A stretch of 49,501 nucleotides of DNA. Origin: Acidobacteriota bacterium. Lineage in GTDB: Bacteria; Acidobacteriota; Terriglobia; Terriglobales; Acidobacteriaceae. The notes under the pieces are model-generated. The model worked only from the letters and a program-made list of their open reading frames with translations. It was not told the origin of the DNA and searched no databases. Shown here piece after piece: positions 1-8,154 of this stretch. The position numbers and the translations under genes are program-made. The stretch's first letter is position 1; the number at the start of each line of letters is the position of its first letter. The stretch lies in assembly GCA_021813745.1 (NCBI GenBank), contig JAKAJO010000021.1, forward strand, positions 1 through 49,501. Reading direction: 5' to 3'.

Positions 1-1033
1 ACCAGCGGCCGACGAAGACGGAGCCCGCATTGCGGACCCATGCGAGATCGGCGGCGGTGTCGACGGTGAGGTGCTCGGCGGCGATGCGGTTGGTGAGATC
101 GCGTGCTTCTTCGACGGACGAGGCGATGAGGATGAGGCCGTTGCGATCGAGAGATGCGCGCGCAACGGGGTTGCTGCGGCTCTGGCGCCTGGTTTCTGCG
201 AGCACGGCGCGGGCGAGATCGGGGCGCGTGGTGAGGAAGATGGCGAGGGCTTCAGGATCGTGCTCGGCCTGCGCGACGAGATCGGAGGCGATGTCGGCGG
301 GGTTGCCGGCGTCGCTGGTGATGAGGATTTCCGTGGGGCCGGCGAGCATGTCGATGGCGCAGTCGAAGGCGACGAGGCGCTTGGCGGCGGTGACGTACAG
401 GTTGCCGGGGCCGACGATTTTGCTGACGCGCGGCAGGCTAGGTGTGCCGTAGGCGAGTGCGGCCACAGCGTGTGCGCCGCCCACGCGATAGAACTCCGTG
501 ATGCCGAGCATGTGCGCAGCGGCGAGGGTCTCTGGCGCGGGTTTGGGTGAGACGGCGACGATGCGCTCGACGCCTGCGACCTGCGCGGGGATGGCGGTCA
601 TGAGCAGCGTGGACGGCAACGGGTGACGACCGCTGGGGACATAACAACCGACCGAAGGAATGGCGCGCACGAGTTGGCCGGTGACCAGGCCGGGGCGCGC
701 CGAGTGGCTCCACGAGGTAGGAAGCTGGCGTTTGGCAAAGCCGCGAATCTGCGTGGCGGCGGTTGTGAGGGCCTTGCGCAGCGCGGGGTCGAGTGCATCC
801 CATGCGGCGGTCATTTCCGCGGGCGCGATGCGCAGTTGCGCGGGGCGGACGAGGCCGTCGAACTGCGCGGCGTAACGCAGGAGGGCGCGATCGCCTTTCG
901 TGCGCACATCGGAGACGATGCGGCGGACGGCGGGCAGCACGGTGTCGAGCGCTGAGCCGCCGCGTTGTTCGAGGGCGGCGAGGAGCGCCTGTGTCTGCTG
1001 CGCGCCGCGTCCTTTGGTTCGAATCAGTTTCAT
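1..1033 (-). CDS. hisD: Histidinol dehydrogenase (3' end outside window)
   Basis: Cytosolic zinc enzyme that oxidises L-histidinol to L-histidine with two NAD, the last steps of histidine synthesis. About 344 residues are visible, starting MKLIRTKGRGAQQ; the frame is open to the left edge, so roughly the last 80-100 residues of a ~430-residue protein are missing. Recognisable HisD stretches are IPSVGCYVPSGRHPLPS, KIVGPGNLYVTAAK and DMLAGPTEILI followed by AEHDPEA, the NAD/substrate core of the family. The ATG at 1033 has AAGGA about 7 bases upstream. It is third in the leftward order hisI-hisG-hisD, 116 bp after hisG, with a hairpin in the gap. Assignment is secure from motifs and operon context. 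Confidence 0.96.
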   Translation of the reverse strand, partial: MKLIRTKGRGAQQTQALLAALEQRGGSALDTVLPAVRRIVSDVRTKGDRALLRYAAQFDGLVRPAQLRIAPAEMTAAWDALDPALRKALTTAATQIRGFAKRQLPTSWSHSARPGLVTGQLVRAIPSVGCYVPSGRHPLPSTLLMTAIPAQVAGVERIVAVSPKPAPETLAAAHMLGITEFYRVGGAHAVAALAYGTPSLPRVSKIVGPGNLYVTAAKRLVAFDCAIDMLAGPTEILITSDAGNPADIASDLVAQAEHDPEALAIFLTTRPDLARAVLAETRRQSRSNPVARASLDRNGLILIASSVEEARDLTNRIAAEHLTVDTAADLAWVRNAGSVFVGRW

Positions 1034-1087
1034 CGTGCGTCCTTGGTGGCCTTTGACCGAATGAATGAGTTCCTTCAGATTGTGTTT

Positions 1088-1113
1088 CCCAGGTCTCAAG
1101 ATCGAGACCTGGG
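1088..1113. repeat. Perfect 10-bp inverted repeat between hisG and hisD
   Basis: CCCAGGTCTC, a 6-base loop AAGATC, then GAGACCTGGG. There is no U-run on either side, so it is not a standard terminator. It could stabilise the hisG end of the message or be one copy of a dispersed palindromic element; no second copy was noticed in this window. Confidence 0.7.
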
Positions 1114-1149
1114 GTACCCGTATCGGTGCAAGTTCAAGCGAACGGAGGC

Positions 1150-2028
1150 TTAGAGAACGACCTTGTTGAGCGGGTATTCGACGATGCCTGTGGCGTTGGC
1201 GGCCTTGAGCTTGGGGATGACGTCGCGGGCGACGCGCTCCTCGACGATGGTGTTGACGGCGACCCACTCGGAGTTGCTGAGGTGGGAGATGGTTGGCGAG
1301 TTGAGCGCGGGCAGCACGGCGAGCACGGCGGTGAGGTCCGAGTTACGCACGTTGAGCATGAGGCCGACCTGCGATTGCGCGTCGATGGCGCCGCGGAGCA
1401 TGAGGGCAATCTGGTTAATCTTTTCGCTCTTCCACGGATCGGCGAGCGCGGGCTTGCCGGCGATGAGGTGTGTCTCGCTCTCCATCACGGTGTCAATGAT
1501 TTTGAGGCGGTTGGCCTTGAGAGAGCTGCCGGTTTCAGTGACTTCCACGATGGCGTCGGCGAGCATGGGAGGCTTGACTTCGGTCGCGCCCCAACTGAAC
1601 TCGACTTTGACGTTCACGCCCCTTTTTGCGAAGTAACCCTTGGTGACTTCAACGAGTTCGGTGGCGATGACTTTGCCTTCGAGGTCTTCGGCGCGCTCGA
1701 AGCCGCTCTGGTCGGGGACGGCGAGAACCCAGCGCACTTTGCGGCGGCTCTGCTTGGCGTAAGTGAGCGAGGTGACGCTGGTGACGTCGAGGCCGCTTTC
1801 GACGACCCAGTCGATGCCGGTGAGGCCGGCGTCGAGGACGCCGTGATCGACGTAGCGAGCCATCTCCTGCGCGCGGATCAGCATGCACTCGAGCTCGCTG
1901 TCATCGACGGAGGGAAAGTAGGAGCGGCCGTCGGCGTAGATGTTCCAGCCGGCGCGCCTGAATAGAGCGATGGTGGCATCCTGCAGGCTGCCCTTGGGCA
2001 GGCCGAGACGGAGTTTATTGTTCGCCAC
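1150..2028 (-). CDS. hisG: ATP phosphoribosyltransferase, long form
   Basis: First committed step of histidine biosynthesis: condenses ATP with PRPP to N1-(5-phosphoribosyl)-ATP. The 292-residue product begins [13 protein letters not shown], and has the PRPP-binding stretch [16 protein letters not shown] and a C-terminal ~75-residue ACT-like region (from about [12 protein letters not shown]), which marks the long, HisZ-independent, histidine-inhibited form. The chosen start is GTG at 2028 with GGAGG about 6 bases upstream, so the gene overlaps the end of hisI by 14 bases. An in-frame ATG 22 codons earlier would add a proline/arginine-rich tail inside hisI and is unlikely. The overlap implies translational coupling. 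Confidence 0.95.
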   Translation of the reverse strand: MANNKLRLGLPKGSLQDATIALFRRAGWNIYADGRSYFPSVDDSELECMLIRAQEMARYVDHGVLDAGLTGIDWVVESGLDVTSVTSLTYAKQSRRKVRWVLAVPDQSGFERAEDLEGKVIATELVEVTKGYFAKRGVNVKVEFSWGATEVKPPMLADAIVEVTETGSSLKANRLKIIDTVMESETHLIAGKPALADPWKSEKINQIALMLRGAIDAQSQVGLMLNVRNSDLTAVLAVLPALNSPTISHLSNSEWVAVNTIVEERVARDVIPKLKAANATGIVEYPLNKVVL

Positions 2029-2386
2029 GGGCGGCCTCCGTCTGGGTGGATTCGAGTGCGAGGGGGCGGGTGAAGCAACTGACGGTGCCTTCATGGCAGA
2101 CGAGGCCGTCGCCTTCGACTTCGACGCGGAAGAGGAGCGTGTCGTTGTCGCAGTCGGTGGAGGCGGAGATGATGCGGAGGCGGTTGCCGCTGGTCTCGCC
2201 CTTCATCCAGAGCTTCTGGCGGGTGCGGCTCCAGAAGGTGACGAAGCCGGTTTCCATGGTTTTGGCGTAGCTCGTGGGATTGAGAAAGCCCAGCATGAGG
2301 ACCTCGCCGGTGCGTGCATCCTGCACGATGCCGGGGACGAGGCCATCCATTTTTTCAAAGTCGATTGTGGTGTTCGGTGCGGTCAT
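2015..2386 (-). CDS. hisI: Phosphoribosyl-AMP cyclohydrolase
   Basis: Hydrolyses phosphoribosyl-AMP to ProFAR in histidine synthesis. The 123 residues carry the family signatures: [18 protein letters not shown] near residue 50, the Mg site DCDND, and the zinc cysteines in the last motif CHEGTVSCF. Length equals a stand-alone cyclohydrolase; the pyrophosphohydrolase (HisE) domain is absent and must be elsewhere. AGAGGAAAC precedes the ATG. It is the first structural gene after the attenuator at 2424-2598. Confidence 0.96.
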   Translation of the reverse strand: MTAPNTTIDFEKMDGLVPGIVQDARTGEVLMLGFLNPTSYAKTMETGFVTFWSRTRQKLWMKGETSGNRLRIISASTDCDNDTLLFRVEVEGDGLVCHEGTVSCFTRPLALESTQTEAARGEQ

Positions 2387-2423
2387 GTTTCCTCTTTGGT
2401 GTTGATGCGTTGAAAGGGCAATG

Positions 2424-2455
2424 AAAAAAGCCCGCGGCGTGTGGCCGGCGGGCTT
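2424..2455 (-). terminator. Intrinsic terminator of the his attenuator
   Basis: On the minus strand AAGCCCGC pairs perfectly with GCGGGCTT, extended inward by GGC/GCC across a one-base bulge, with a CACAC loop and a run of six U. It lies between the leader peptide and hisI, 40 bp upstream of the hisI start, so it must be bypassed for the operon to be expressed. CCGCCG of its 5' arm (2446-2451) is complementary to CGGCGG inside the leader cistron (2503-2508), a candidate antiterminator pairing. Confidence 0.9.
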
Positions 2456-2482
2456 GCTTGGATCCTGATCTCGTCTGGCTGT

Positions 2483-2560
2483 TTACTTCAGGCCAGTGCA
2501 GTCCGCCGTCATGGAATGTCCATGATGATGGTGATGACCGTGATGGCGGTGGCTCTGCAT
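2483..2560 (-). CDS. hisL: Histidine-rich his operon leader peptide
   Basis: A 25-codon open frame with ATG at 2560 and TAA at 2483-2485. Residues 4-15 read HRHHGHHHHHGH: nine His in twelve positions, using both CAC and CAU. It sits between a good promoter and an intrinsic terminator in front of hisI. This is the architecture of the classical enteric hisL: stalling at His codons when charged tRNA-His is scarce should favour an antiterminator fold. The stop codon lies within a second small hairpin (CTGGC 2475-2479 with GCCAG 2492-2496 in plus-strand notation). The initiation region has no strong Shine-Dalgarno, and the predicted transcription start is only a few bases upstream, so translation may be leaderless. 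Seen in sequence: leader, promoter, terminator. Inferred: regulation. Confidence 0.85.
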   Translation of the reverse strand: MQSHRHHGHHHHHGHSMTADCTGLK

Positions 2561-2568
2561 CTGTCTCT

Positions 2569-2598
2569 ACTGTATGGGTGGGTGGCGGTGCGTGTCAA
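2569..2598 (-). promoter_or_regulatory. Sigma70-type promoter of the his operon
   Basis: Perfect -35 TTGACA (2593-2598), 18-base spacer, -10 TACAGT (2569-2574; four of six consensus positions). The predicted start point is near 2561-2563, almost on the hisL ATG at 2560. It lies just after the stop codon of the upstream MscS gene. Confidence 0.75.
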
Positions 2599-2632
2599 TC
2601 ACCTTCCGGCGTGCGGGGTGGAGAAGAGGCGT

Positions 2633-4483
2633 TCACGAGGCGGCAGGCTGTTCGTGGAGCATCTCGATGAGGTCCTGGTTGAGCCGGTTACGCAACTCGT
2701 ATCGATCAGATGCGCGGGTGACATAGCGAACGTCAACCTCCACGCCGGAAGAACTGGGGCGCATGGTGACGATCGGTTGCGCAGAGACGCGGCTGAGGCG
2801 GTCGCCATGCGCACTATGATGCCACTCGTGCTCAGCCTGATGGACATTGCTCGCGGTCTCTTTGAGAACGGCCTGATGGATTTGTTCGACGCGGGCGTGG
2901 AGGTCTGCGGTTGCGGGCAGAGCGAGAGTGATTTCATCCCACATCCATTGGCCTGCGGTGGAGAAATTGAAGTACTGGCCGCGGATGGCGTAGCCGTTCA
3001 TGAAGGAGATACGGCGGCCGGTGGGGAAGCCTTTGTCAGAAAGGGAGCCGGTCTCCAGCAGGGTGGTGGTCATGAGGCCGACTTCCCTCACTTCACCGCC
3101 GACGCCGTTAATTTCAACCCAATCACCCACGTGGATGCCGTTGCGTCCGATGAGCACGAACCAGCCGAAGAAGGCGAGGATGAAGTCCTGCATGACGATG
3201 GTGATGCCGGCGGTGGCGAGGCCAATCATGGTGGTGGTTTCGCGCGGGGTTCCAAAGATGACGAAGAGGATGAGAACCGCACCAACGACCTGGCTACTGA
3301 CCTCGAGGATACTCCGCAGAGTGTGCAACTGACGGCGGTCGAGGGCAGGACGCGTGAGCAGGTGGCGGACGAGCGCATCAATCAGGACCATGCAGAGCGC
3401 GATGAAGACAATGAGCGCAAGTGATTGCAGGATCAAGTGCAGGACGATCATGTGTTGCAGCTGTACCTGAGCGGCCCATTTGGAGTAGACATTGACCAGT
3501 TGCTGACTGGTCTGGATGCGATCGTCGAGAATGCTGAGGATCTGACGTTCCGCGCTGCGGTCCCTTAGGCTCGACATCATGGTGGCGTGATCTGCCCCCT
3601 GCATGGCCGAGGGATTAGAGTCTGCGTTGACTTTCGCTTCGAGCGCGTTGTACTGCGCGGTGAGGGAGCGGACATCCTGGTTTGTGTGCTGGATGGCCTG
3701 TTGCAGGAGCTGCGCCCTTTCACGCTGGCTGAACCATGCGGAGATGCGCGAGGCCAATGTGCCGTGCTGGCGCATGGAGATGACGGCGACTTGTTGGGTG
3801 CCATTTTTCACCGACAGGTCGTATTGCTTCATCGCCGCTTCGTGTTCATTGAGTTGGTCCTGAATCTCGACGCTCTTGTCGCCGGAGACGCGGGCGAGTT
3901 CGCGCTGCGCATCGGACAGCTCATCGGTATCGAGGTTGAGCTGGGCTTTTGCGACTTCGAGATCCGGATTGGCGGTCTGTGCGTCCTCTGAGGAAGCCCG
4001 CGTATGCGCACCGGACCTGGCGCTGAGCGACGCGACGAGAGCCTGGTCCTGCTGGATGAGTTGCTTGAGCTGCGCGATACGATTGGAAATCTCAAGGGCG
4101 CGGCCGGTGAGGGTGCGATGCTGGGTTTCAAGGCTCGCCATACGTAAGGCGCTGGCGAAGGCCTGGTCGACATCGTGATCTGCGAGCCGTTCGGCATCGC
4201 GGGCAAATTCGCCCTCTTCCGCGGAGACGGCGAGAGGTGCGAGGGCCTCTGCGGTCTGCCATGGGCTGGTATCGACGAGATCGCGCTTGACGGGTGCAGA
4301 GCGACCATTGTTGACCCCGGGAAGGAAGGGAAGGTGTGACATCGCGCCGCGCGTGGACCAGGAAAAGAGAAGGGTCAGCGCGAGCAGAGAAGCCAGAACG
4401 AGAATGGAAGTTGCGCGGGCCTTGCCAAGGGATTTGTGGACAGGGGTTGACTCCGGCGCTGGGGAATGGGGAGACGATGCCAT
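2633..4483 (-). CDS. MscS-family mechanosensitive channel with long coiled-coil N-terminal domain
   Basis: Inner-membrane channel of the MscS family, probably releasing solutes on hypo-osmotic shock. The 616-residue product has a membrane segment near residues 25-45 and a long charged, heptad-rich region up to about residue 340. Two or three membrane helices follow, then the pore helix and the beta domain: IGLATAGITIVMQDFILAFFGWFVLIGRNGIHVGDWVEINGVGGEVREVGL (read in pieces) is the typical TM3/beta junction, with a short cytosolic C-terminus. It resembles the enlarged MscK/MscM-type members rather than the ~285-residue MscS. Start taken at ATG 4483; an upstream GTG at 4510 lacks a ribosome site. 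Divergent from the HhH gene; the his promoter lies directly behind it. Confidence 0.88.
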   Translation of the reverse strand: MASSPHSPAPESTPVHKSLGKARATSILVLASLLALTLLFSWSTRGAMSHLPFLPGVNNGRSAPVKRDLVDTSPWQTAEALAPLAVSAEEGEFARDAERLADHDVDQAFASALRMASLETQHRTLTGRALEISNRIAQLKQLIQQDQALVASLSARSGAHTRASSEDAQTANPDLEVAKAQLNLDTDELSDAQRELARVSGDKSVEIQDQLNEHEAAMKQYDLSVKNGTQQVAVISMRQHGTLASRISAWFSQRERAQLLQQAIQHTNQDVRSLTAQYNALEAKVNADSNPSAMQGADHATMMSSLRDRSAERQILSILDDRIQTSQQLVNVYSKWAAQVQLQHMIVLHLILQSLALIVFIALCMVLIDALVRHLLTRPALDRRQLHTLRSILEVSSQVVGAVLILFVIFGTPRETTTMIGLATAGITIVMQDFILAFFGWFVLIGRNGIHVGDWVEINGVGGEVREVGLMTTTLLETGSLSDKGFPTGRRISFMNGYAIRGQYFNFSTAGQWMWDEITLALPATADLHARVEQIHQAVLKETASNVHQAEHEWHHSAHGDRLSRVSAQPIVTMRPSSSGVEVDVRYVTRASDRYELRNRLNQDLIEMLHEQPAAS

Positions 4484-4589
4484 AGCTCTATTTTGACAGC
4501 AATTGTCCACTGTGGGCGGGTGAGCAGCAGGCCAGCCGCAATCCTCCTTGGAGTTGCGCCCGATACCGAAGGGAGCGGAAAATGCGCCT

Positions 4590-4886
4590 ATGCAGTTGCG
4601 ACGGCTGGTATTTGCGGTGGCTTTGCTGGGCGGTGTGTGGGGGTGGCGACCGGCGAGCGGAATGACGGCGAAGGCGCCGGCGGCGGAGCGACTGGACCTG
4701 AATCATGCCAGCCTGGATGAGCTACTGAAACTGCCGGGAATGACGCGCACGTGGGCGATGCGGATTGTGCGCTACCGACCCTATCGGGTCAAGAGTGACC
4801 TGCTAAACCGGGGAATCTTACCGAGCGCGAAGTACGACCAGATTAAAGACGAGGTGGTCGTCCATCGCGCCACGGCGAGCCGCTAA
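4590..4886 (+). CDS. Small exported helix-hairpin-helix (ComEA-like) protein
   Basis: A 98-residue protein. Residues 1-25 form a signal peptide or anchor (MQLRRLVFAVALLGGVWG). The rest is one HhH_3 unit: LDLNHASLDELLKLPGM then a second hairpin SDLLNRGILPSAKYDQIKDEVV. The LNxAsxxEL-LPG pattern is that of ComEA and related DNA-binding proteins; export suggests an envelope or extracellular role, but the function is not established. ATG at 4590 was chosen because the longer frame would begin with TTG and place hydrophilic residues before the signal. It converges with the RND gene, overlapping its stop by 4 bases. Confidence 0.75.
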   Translation: MQLRRLVFAVALLGGVWGWRPASGMTAKAPAAERLDLNHASLDELLKLPGMTRTWAMRIVRYRPYRVKSDLLNRGILPSAKYDQIKDEVVVHRATASR

Positions 4887-7800
4887 CTGTGTGCGGGGGA
4901 AGATTCAGGATGGTCCGCGCCGCGCTTGAGTAGACGGCTGAGCAGGACGTAAAGAACGGGGATAAAGAAGAGGTTAAGCACGGTGGAAAGCAACATGCCG
5001 CCAACAATGGTGGTGCCGACCGAGCGGCGACCGAGTGCCCCAGCGCCGGTAGCGAAAACGAGCGGCATGACGCCGAGGATGAAGGCGAAGGACGTCATGA
5101 GGATGGGGCGGAGGCGGAGCTCGGCAGCTTCAATGGCGGCGTCGGCGATGGAACGACCCTTACGGCGCAACTGCTCAGCGAATTCGACGATGAGGATGGA
5201 GTTCTTGGCAGAGAGACCGATGAGCATCACGAGGCCGATCTGGCAATAGACGTCATTGGAAAGTCCACGCAGGGAAACGAAGCCCAAGGCGCCGAGGACG
5301 GCCATGGGGACGGCAAGGAGAATGATGAAGGGCAAAGCGAAGCTCTCGTATTGCGCCGAAAGGGTGAGATAGACGACAAGGATTCCCAGGCCGAAGATGA
5401 GGACGGCCTTGCCGCCGGCTTCGATCTCATCGAGCGTGAGCCCTGTCCACTCATAGCGCATGCCGGGCAGCATGTATTGCCTTGCCAGATCTTCCATGCC
5501 GTTGATGGCCTGACCGGAGCTGTAGCCTGGCGCGGGGGAGCCATCGATTTCGACAGAGCGGAAGAGGTTGTAGTGAGAGATGACCGGCGGGCCAGAGCTT
5601 TCTTTGACGGTCACGAGGTTGTCGAGAGGAATCATCTGGCCGCTATCGGCGCGGACGTAGTAGCTGTGCAGGTCACCCGTGGTGCGGCGGAAACCCTGGT
5701 CGGCCTGGACATAAACGCGATAGGTACGGTTATTGAAGTCGAAGTCGTTGACGTACTGAGAGCCCATGTAGACGCCGAGGGTGGTGGTGATCTGGGCGAG
5801 AGGAATGCCGAGAGCCTTGGCTTTCTCGCGATCGATGGTGACGAGTACCTGGGGATCGTTCGCCGAGAAAGTCGTAATCAGGCCGGTAAGGTCCTGGCGC
5901 GCGCGCGCGCCATTGACGATCTGGTGAGCAACGCGGTCGAGATCTGAGAGAGTGTTGACGCCGGTGTCCTGGAGCATGAATTGGAATCCGCCATAGCTGC
6001 CGACGCCCTGCACGGCAGGAGGCTGAATGACGGCGACCAGTCCTCCGTTGGGGGCAAACATGAGACTTTGAAGCTTGGGTGCCAGGTCGTGAACGATGTC
6101 GGCTGCCGTGTGGCCCTTTCCACGGCGCTGGTCGGCAGGCTTGGTGCTGATAAAGATCATGCCCTGGTTGGAAGCGCCACCTGAGAGGCTGAAGCCGGTG
6201 ACGGCGAATGCGCCCTGAATGTCGGGGTTACTTCCGATGATGGCGGCAGCGCGATCAGAGAGGGCCGAGGTGTACGCGAGCGATGAACCAGGAGGCGCCT
6301 GCACGATGCCCATGAGGAAGCCCTGATCTTCCTGCGGGATGAAGCCTGTGGGGACGTGCTTGTAGAGCCAAACCGTGGAGCCCAGTCCAATCATGAACAG
6401 GACGAGCAGCACGAAGCGCAAGCGAAGTGCGACGTGGATGGCCCTTGCATAGGTCTTGCCAAGCCACTCGATGAAGTGGTCAGCGCCATGAATGAAGGAT
6501 GCGAATACGCGTGAGACAGGACGGATGTGAAGGAAGTCGAGCTGATGAGGGCGTGCTTCTTCGCCGCGCAGGAAGAGCGCGGAAAGGGCCGGCGAGAGAG
6601 TCAGCGCGTTGAATGCGGAGATGGCGATGGAAAAGGCAATCGTAAGCGAGAACTGGCGGTAAAGGATACCGGTTGTGCCGGGGAAAAAGGATACGGGCAC
6701 GAAGACGGCGATGAGTACGAGCGATGTGGCGATGACGGCGCTGGTGACCTCTCCCATTGCGCGTGAGGTGGCCTCATGAGGATCTGAGTGCTCCATGGCG
6801 ATGTGGCGCTGCACATTTTCAATGACGACGATGGCGTCATCGACGACGAGGCCCGTGGCCAGCGTGATGCCGAAGAGCGTAAGCGAATTGACCGAGAAGC
6901 CAAAGGCCTTGATGAAGGCGAAGGTGCCGATGAGAGAGACGGGGATGGTGACGGCCGGGATAATCGTCGCGCGCCAGTCAAGTAGGAAGAGAAAGATGAC
7001 GACGATGACGATCGCGATGGCTTCAGCGAGGGTGACGAGTACTTCCCGGATGGAGTCGCCCACGACGGTGGTGGAGTCAAATGCGATTGCGTATTCGAGG
7101 CCTGGGGGAAAACTCTTTGAGAGTTCCCTGAGGACGGCCTTGGCCTGCGCATCCACTTCCAAAGCATTGGCGCTGGAAAGCTGCTGAACGCCGATGCCCT
7201 GTGCGGGATGACCGTTGTACTTGAGGCTTGAGCTATAGTCCTCCGCGCCCACGACGGCGCGGCCAACGTCTTTGAGGAGGACGACGCCACTGGGGCTGTT
7301 CTTGACGATAATCTTCTCGAATTCTTCGGGGCTGCTCAAACGCCCGATGACGCGCACGGGGATCTGATAGGCCTGAGTGGAATCCGAAGGCGGCTGTCCA
7401 AGCTGCCCAGCTGGAATCTCGATGTTCTGCTCGGCAAGAGCATTGACGACATCGACGGCGGTGAGGCCGTTGGCTGCGAGCTTCACGGGGTCAAGCCAGA
7501 TGCGCATGGCGTATTTGCGCTCGCCGAAAATCTCAACGTCGCCAACGCCGGGGACGCGCTTGATTGCGTCCTTTACATAGACGTCGAGGTAGTTGGAGAT
7601 GAACTCGTTGGAGTAACGGCCGTCGCGCGTGTAGAAGCCTGCGCCGAAGACGAAGTTGCTGTTTGCCTTGCTGATGTTGATGCCGGTTGCGTTAACTGCT
7701 GCGGGAAGGCGGCCGGTGACGCTGGCAACGCGATTCTGCACGTCGACTGCGGCAATGTTGAGGTCGTAACCGGTCTGGAAGGTGACTGAGATCTGGCTGG

Positions 7801-8062
7801 TGCCGTTGTTGGTGCTGGCAGAGCTGATGTAGCGCATGCCTTCGACGCCGTTGATGGCTTCTTCAAGAGGGATGGTGACGGCCTTTTCGACGGTGTCCGC
7901 GTTGGCGCCGACGTAGTTGCTGGTGACGCTCACCATGGGAGGTGCGAGAGCCGGATACATGGCTACGGGCAGCGAAGGAATGGAAATGGCGCCGGCGAGA
8001 ATGATGAGCAGCGCGCAGACCGTTGCGAAGACAGGCCGGTGAATGAAGAAATCAACGAACAA
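4883..8062 (-). CDS. RND multidrug efflux permease, AcrB/MexB type (HAE1)
   Basis: Inner-membrane proton/drug antiporter subunit of a tripartite efflux pump, 1059 residues, the usual length. It starts MFVDFFIHRPVFATVCALLI, the canonical HAE1 N-terminus. TM4 carries the proton-relay pair in GLVVDDAIVVIENV (about residues 405-412). Two periplasmic porter/docking halves are visible, each followed by a transmembrane bundle; LSAQYESFALPFIILLAVPMA and GLSAKNSILIVEFA are family hallmarks in the second half. It lies 92 bp after the adaptor gene on the same strand; no outer-membrane factor is adjacent. Substrate cannot be told from sequence. Confidence 0.95.
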   Translation of the reverse strand: MFVDFFIHRPVFATVCALLIILAGAISIPSLPVAMYPALAPPMVSVTSNYVGANADTVEKAVTIPLEEAINGVEGMRYISSASTNNGTSQISVTFQTGYDLNIAAVDVQNRVASVTGRLPAAVNATGINISKANSNFVFGAGFYTRDGRYSNEFISNYLDVYVKDAIKRVPGVGDVEIFGERKYAMRIWLDPVKLAANGLTAVDVVNALAEQNIEIPAGQLGQPPSDSTQAYQIPVRVIGRLSSPEEFEKIIVKNSPSGVVLLKDVGRAVVGAEDYSSSLKYNGHPAQGIGVQQLSSANALEVDAQAKAVLRELSKSFPPGLEYAIAFDSTTVVGDSIREVLVTLAEAIAIVIVVIFLFLLDWRATIIPAVTIPVSLIGTFAFIKAFGFSVNSLTLFGITLATGLVVDDAIVVIENVQRHIAMEHSDPHEATSRAMGEVTSAVIATSLVLIAVFVPVSFFPGTTGILYRQFSLTIAFSIAISAFNALTLSPALSALFLRGEEARPHQLDFLHIRPVSRVFASFIHGADHFIEWLGKTYARAIHVALRLRFVLLVLFMIGLGSTVWLYKHVPTGFIPQEDQGFLMGIVQAPPGSSLAYTSALSDRAAAIIGSNPDIQGAFAVTGFSLSGGASNQGMIFISTKPADQRRGKGHTAADIVHDLAPKLQSLMFAPNGGLVAVIQPPAVQGVGSYGGFQFMLQDTGVNTLSDLDRVAHQIVNGARARQDLTGLITTFSANDPQVLVTIDREKAKALGIPLAQITTTLGVYMGSQYVNDFDFNNRTYRVYVQADQGFRRTTGDLHSYYVRADSGQMIPLDNLVTVKESSGPPVISHYNLFRSVEIDGSPAPGYSSGQAINGMEDLARQYMLPGMRYEWTGLTLDEIEAGGKAVLIFGLGILVVYLTLSAQYESFALPFIILLAVPMAVLGALGFVSLRGLSNDVYCQIGLVMLIGLSAKNSILIVEFAEQLRRKGRSIADAAIEAAELRLRPILMTSFAFILGVMPLVFATGAGALGRRSVGTTIVGGMLLSTVLNLFFIPVLYVLLSRLLKRGADHPESSPAHS

Positions 8063-8154
8063 GAGGGGCCTTCTTTCCTATGTGTTGGCAGCGGGCGTGA
8101 CGTCACGGTTCCGCTCGAAACCCTGCAAGGAGGGCGGTGAAGAAAACGACCTTG

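Noticed and set aside
2029..2094. Longer hisG beginning at ATG 2094
   Set aside because: The extra 22 residues lie inside hisI and precede a GTG with a good ribosome site and the conserved HisG N-terminus.
2516..2560. Repeated CAT/GTG trinucleotides as a microsatellite
   Set aside because: The repeat is explained by His codons of the leader peptide in frame with a start and stop.
2441..3424. 327-residue plus-strand open frame across the his leader and the MscS gene
   Set aside because: It is antisense to hisL and the MscS gene, has no recognisable domain, and its composition is that of a GC-rich shadow frame.
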